Source of the DNA: Planctomycetaceae bacterium
GTDB taxonomy: Bacteria; Planctomycetota; Planctomycetia; Pirellulales; UBA1268
Reading direction: 5' to 3'
DNA length: 9,852 bases
Assembly (NCBI GenBank): GCA_018694455.1
Contig: JABHNP010000058.1
Location: forward strand, 1-9,852
Numbering within the stretch: position 1 is the stretch's first letter; each line of letters begins with the position of its first letter. Positions 7,636 to 9,852 of the stretch are shown here, piece by piece. A program made the translations under genes and the position numbers. The notes below the pieces were generated by a model. It made no database searches. It was given only the letters and a program-made list of their open reading frames with translations, and was not told the origin of the DNA.

Positions 7636-7796
7636 TACTACAGTATAGGCTCTCGCGGTGGTCCCTGTGCGGCGACCGTCTGGCATCTTATACTCTTTAC
7701 CTATTGTTAGAGTTGACGAGAGGACCAGACACTCGTGTGTTGGCCACCGTTTCCGTAAAATCCTTACACCGTTGCACAGAAGGCTGGCGAGCGTCC

Positions 7797-8177
7797 ATGG
7801 CGAAAAAGATCGCAAAGAAAAAGGCAGCAAAAAAAACTACAAAAGCTGCTAAAAAAACTACAAGTACAGCAACAAAGGCTGTAAAAAAAACCACAAAAAA
7901 GAAGGCTACTAAAAAGGTTGCGAAGAAAAAAGCAGCCAAGAAAGTTGCCAAAAAAGCAGCCAAGAAAGTCGCGAAAAAGCGGGCAACCCGAAAAAAGGTT
8001 GTGAAAGACGTTCGCTTAAAAGCGTATTGGGGTGTCTTCAACTCCGGACTGAAGCGTCTCGCCGTATTCGAATATGCAGACAAACGCGCTGCCGAAAAGA
8101 AGGCGAAAGAACTTTCGAATGGACCGAAGGGCAATCACTTCATCCAGCTCGTCAAAGAACCAATCATAGAAGCGTAA
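7797..8177 (+). CDS. Lys/Ala-rich histone H1-like protein with a C-terminal domain of unknown function
   Basis: This 126-aa, strongly basic protein probably binds DNA or the nucleoid. Residues 1-70 are almost only Lys, Ala, Thr and Val, with repeats of the AAKK/VAKK/KKTT type like the tails of bacterial histone H1-like proteins (Hc1/AlgP type). Residues 71-126 are different: LKAYWGVFN (74-82), RLAVFEY (87-93), a charged helix at about 94-107 (DKRAAEKKAKELS plus adjoining residues) and HFIQLVKEP (114-122), suggesting a compact strand-strand-helix-strand fold. I recall similar tails in planctomycete proteins but know no assigned function. The start is ATG 7797, where the Lys-rich composition begins; the upstream part of the frame (7548-7796) has unrelated composition and lies over nadA. 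GAAGG occurs about 14 bases upstream, a poor distance. It is divergent from nadA (161 bases). The coding sequence holds several 7-8 base A-runs. Confidence 0.85.
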   Translation: MAKKIAKKKAAKKTTKAAKKTTSTATKAVKKTTKKKATKKVAKKKAAKKVAKKAAKKVAKKRATRKKVVKDVRLKAYWGVFNSGLKRLAVFEYADKRAAEKKAKELSNGPKGNHFIQLVKEPIIEA

Positions 8178-8187
8178 TCATTCCTTG

Positions 8188-8216
8188 TGGGGCTACACAA
8201 TCATGTGCTAGCCCCA
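8188..8216. terminator. strong hairpin after the histone-like gene, possible bidirectional terminator
   Basis: TGGGGCTA (8188-8195) and TAGCCCCA (8209-8216) are a perfect inverted repeat. Inside it CACA and TGTG add four more pairs around a 4-base loop with one bulged base, giving a 12-bp GC-rich stem. It starts 10 bases after the TAA of the plus-strand gene and 31 bases beyond the stop of the convergent exonuclease gene. No T-run follows on either strand, so intrinsic termination is inferred from position and stem only. Confidence 0.5.
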
Positions 8217-8303
8217 TGGGGTATGTGCTGGCCCCGAAGGCATGTGCTAGCTCCACGGGCTTTGCCAATCGCCCCATGCATCTAGGTAGCGTGCTAGTCC
8301 CGG
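8203..8303. repeat. degenerate 19-20-bp repeats with consensus ATGTGCTAGCCCC
   Basis: Three adjacent units start at 8203, 8223 and 8242. Each begins ATGTGCT(A/G)GC(C/T)CC and ends with a G-run that can pair with its own or a neighbour's C-run; CCCCATGGGG at 8212-8221 is a perfect palindrome. A diverged fourth copy (GTGCTAGTCCCG) starts at 8291. The third and fourth units lie inside the 3' end of the exonuclease gene, whose TAG (8247-8249) is the CTA of the third unit. Confidence 0.6.
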
Positions 8304-9062
8304 TGACTCTGTTGCTTTGTTGCGAACCCATGTATGGGCTGATTCAATAAGCGACTGTTCATCCGCAATAGAAATTGCTCCCGCGACAACACGGCTTCTT
8401 AAGTACACGAAATATGTATCGAGTACATCACTTCTGCAATAGTCGTGAATTTCTCGTGCCCGGCCTCCATCCCAAAGGTCTTGAACCATATGCCCAGCAA
8501 CGTCGAGCTTTCCTGGCTTGCCGATAAGATTAGCAGCAAGCGAAAGCCCTCCAACAAATCGACTCGCGCCACTGTTCGTTAAAAACTCATGCAGATCGAG
8601 ATGGGCTGCACTATTAAAACGATTCCTTGGCTGTTCATAACTACGAGCATTTTCGGCAATCCATTCAGGAATACCGAGGCCGTAACGAAACGCACACACT
8701 TCAAGGAGTGGCATATCAAAGCCACGCCCATTGAAGGAAACAAGCTGCGGCTGGTCATTTTTTCGCCAACCTTCCCAGAACAATCGGACAATTTCGTGTG
8801 GACGTGACAGTTCTTCATCGAGAGCAACGAGATCGATCAGCGAATAGTCTTCGGCAACCGTAGCCACAACCAACGACACTGGAAGCTGAAATGTATATGG
8901 AATAAAATCCTTGCCATTTTGTTCAAGAAGCTCGGCTCGGTACCGTTTGACTGCTTCAGCTGGTGAGAGTTTTTCACCTGGGTAACGAATTTTTGCAATA
9001 AGATCCCCATCTGCTGCTGACTCAATATCAAAAATGAGTCGTGCTGTTCTTCGTTTTACCAT
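8247..9062 (-). CDS. predicted 3'-5' exonuclease, PolB-like (DEDD fold)
   Basis: This 271-aa protein matches the predicted 3'-5' exonuclease family related to the proofreading domain of PolB (PF10108-like). The three exonuclease motifs are visible: Exo I FDIES with D12 and E14, Exo II SFNGRGFDMPLL with N111 and D116, and Exo III YCRSDVLDTY with Y208 and D212. HLDLHEF at 154-160 (D156) and LSLAANLIG at 173-181 are also typical of the family. The four acidic positions expected for two-metal catalysis are present, so it should be active on single-stranded DNA or RNA ends. There is no polymerase domain and no signal peptide. The start is well supported: minus-strand AAGGAG lies nine bases before the ATG. 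The last residues, ending WQSPWS, are encoded by DNA containing the CTAGC repeats, so the C-terminus may be recently altered. The biological role is unknown; repair or RNA turnover are guesses. Confidence 0.88.
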   Translation of the reverse strand: MVKRRTARLIFDIESAADGDLIAKIRYPGEKLSPAEAVKRYRAELLEQNGKDFIPYTFQLPVSLVVATVAEDYSLIDLVALDEELSRPHEIVRLFWEGWRKNDQPQLVSFNGRGFDMPLLEVCAFRYGLGIPEWIAENARSYEQPRNRFNSAAHLDLHEFLTNSGASRFVGGLSLAANLIGKPGKLDVAGHMVQDLWDGGRAREIHDYCRSDVLDTYFVYLRSRVVAGAISIADEQSLIESAHTWVRNKATESPGLARYLDAWGDWQSPWS

Positions 9063-9071
9063 TCAAAAAAT

Positions 9072-9077
9072 CTCCTT
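9072..9077 (-). promoter_or_regulatory. Shine-Dalgarno of the exonuclease gene
   Basis: CTCCTT on the plus strand reads AAGGAG on the minus strand, nine bases before the ATG at 9060-9062. It is the clearest ribosome binding site in the window and fixes that start. The remaining gap to the next gene (9078-9267) shows no gene or clear promoter. Confidence 0.8.
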
Positions 9078-9267
9078 CTAATCCAAGTCGGCGGCAAGGC
9101 GATGATCGTCATATGAATTTTAAGGTACGAATTCTTCGTTCTCTTTCATCGCATACCCACGTCGAGGAATTTCACGACCATCTATATTCAAGACCTGTTA
9201 TCGACTCCGCAACGGTAATCTTGCCATCGACCTGTTACTTATGGCCCCTTGAGTATCACAATCGTCA

Positions 9268-9852
9268 CTACTGAATTTGGTCGAGTGGAACTGGTGATCG
9301 CTGTTTGTCAGCTTCGACCACAGCCGAGAGCACCCTCTGAATCTCATACGCATCGGCAAAGTCGGCGAGGGGCACCACCGGCTCACCGCCGCCGATCACG
9401 GTCAACATGTCGGCGGCCTGATTAATAAAACTGTGTTCATATCCAAGAATATGTCCGGTCGGCCACCACGATGCCGCGTAGGGATGATTGGCGTTGCCAT
9501 TCGTGACATTAATTGTGCTCCAACCCTGCAACTCTGGGGGAAGTGTTGCGTCGTACCAATCGAGCTCATTCATACGCTCAAAATTGAATCTAATTGCCCC
9601 TTTTTCACCGTGTATCTCCAGACGATTTGTATTCTTATAACCAGTGGAAAGACGCGATGCCTCGAAAGTGGCTGAAGCACCGCTGGCCATTTTGGCGATA
9701 AACAGCACGATGTCATCGACTGTGCTTGCACCTTTTTTCTGACTTGTTGCCGCGCCCTTTCCCGAAATTTCACCACCACCACTCTCGAGAATCACTCGCT
9801 CTTTGATCACCGTTTCCATCGTGGATCCGATCACCTCACTGATTTCATCACC
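9268..9852 (-). CDS. Gfo/Idh/MocA-family oxidoreductase, C-terminal part (runs off the window)
   Basis: This is the C-terminal part (194 residues) of an NAD(P)-dependent sugar or inositol dehydrogenase-like enzyme. The frame stays open to base 9852, so the nucleotide-binding Rossmann domain lies outside the window; the GTG at 9834 is only an internal Val codon. Visible features of the C-terminal alpha/beta domain are STVDDI, ASATFEASRLSTGYKN, RLEIHGEKGAIRFNFERMNEL and GHILGYEHSFINQAADML, with the final helix DAYEIQRVLSAVVEADKQR. These match the large bacterial Gfo/Idh/MocA type common in Planctomycetota, often used in polyol and sugar catabolism. The stop is TAG at 9268-9270. There is a 205-base gap to the downstream exonuclease gene on the same strand, so they are probably separate units. 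The substrate cannot be told from this half. Confidence 0.9.
   Translation of the reverse strand, partial: GDEISEVIGSTMETVIKERVILESGGGEISGKGAATSQKKGASTVDDIVLFIAKMASGASATFEASRLSTGYKNTNRLEIHGEKGAIRFNFERMNELDWYDATLPPELQGWSTINVTNGNANHPYAASWWPTGHILGYEHSFINQAADMLTVIGGGEPVVPLADFADAYEIQRVLSAVVEADKQRSPVPLDQIQ

Noticed and set aside
7713..7741. TTGACG as a -35 box for the histone-like gene
   Set aside because: At normal spacing the -10 position reads TGTGTT, which is a poor match.
7548..7796. Upstream extension of the histone-like frame
   Set aside because: Its composition is unrelated to the Lys-rich protein and it lies over the nadA 5' end. The ATG at 7797 is where the typical sequence begins.
7697..8134. 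Minus-strand frame giving a Phe/Ala-rich, membrane-like protein
   Set aside because: It is the antisense of the AAA/AAG-rich histone-like gene: Lys codons read backwards as Phe/Leu. It has no recognisable domain.
8203..8260. Short repeats as a CRISPR array
   Set aside because: Units are 19-20 bp, contiguous and degenerate, with no unique spacers and no cas genes nearby.
9063..9267. Possible small gene in the exonuclease-oxidoreductase gap
   Set aside because: The only sizeable frame begins inside the exonuclease gene antisense and has no Shine-Dalgarno or motif.

Overview
The window looks like chromosomal DNA of a free-living, probably marine member of the Planctomycetota (Pirellulales-like). 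This is inferred from gene style, not from a marker gene. The indications are a secreted formylglycine sulfatase with a C-terminal beta-rich domain common in planctomycete sulfatases, a Gfo/Idh/MocA dehydrogenase of the large planctomycete type, an FGGY kinase, a histone H1-like Lys/Ala protein, an EboE-like TIM-barrel protein and moderate GC. I see no rRNA, tRNA, CRISPR array, transposase or phage gene.

Layout: (1) 1-135 is the C-terminal end of an unidentified plus-strand gene. (2) 184-1719 plus is an FGGY sugar kinase, converging on (3) 1761-3572 minus, a secreted sulfatase. (4) 3682-4014 minus is an EmrE-type SMR drug/cation exporter, separated from the sulfatase by a 30-bp perfect-stem palindrome. 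(5) 4088-5104 minus is a secreted GH16 glycosidase, overlapping by ATGA with (6) 5101-6267 minus, an EboE-like protein. (7) 6475-7635 minus is quinolinate synthase NadA. (8) 7797-8177 plus, divergent from nadA, is a Lys-rich histone-like protein with a separate C-terminal domain. (9) 8188-8303 holds hairpins and about 19-20-bp degenerate repeats between convergent genes. (10) 8247-9062 minus is a PolB-like 3'-5' exonuclease. (11) 9268-9852 minus is the C-terminal part of a Gfo/Idh/MocA oxidoreductase running off the window.

Functionally, the sulfatase (desulfation), GH16 enzyme (beta-glycan or galactan hydrolysis), FGGY kinase and Gfo/Idh/MocA oxidoreductase suit a polysaccharide-degrading lifestyle. 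They are not one operon, and no SusC/D-like or transporter gene is present. nadA serves de novo NAD synthesis, and its nadB/nadC partners are not here. I found no convincing complete new multigene system. The points most worth a second look are the eboE-GH16 coupling with its duplicated RBS/start module, the histone-like protein with an unassigned C-terminal domain, and the repeat/hairpin element that overlaps the end of the exonuclease gene.
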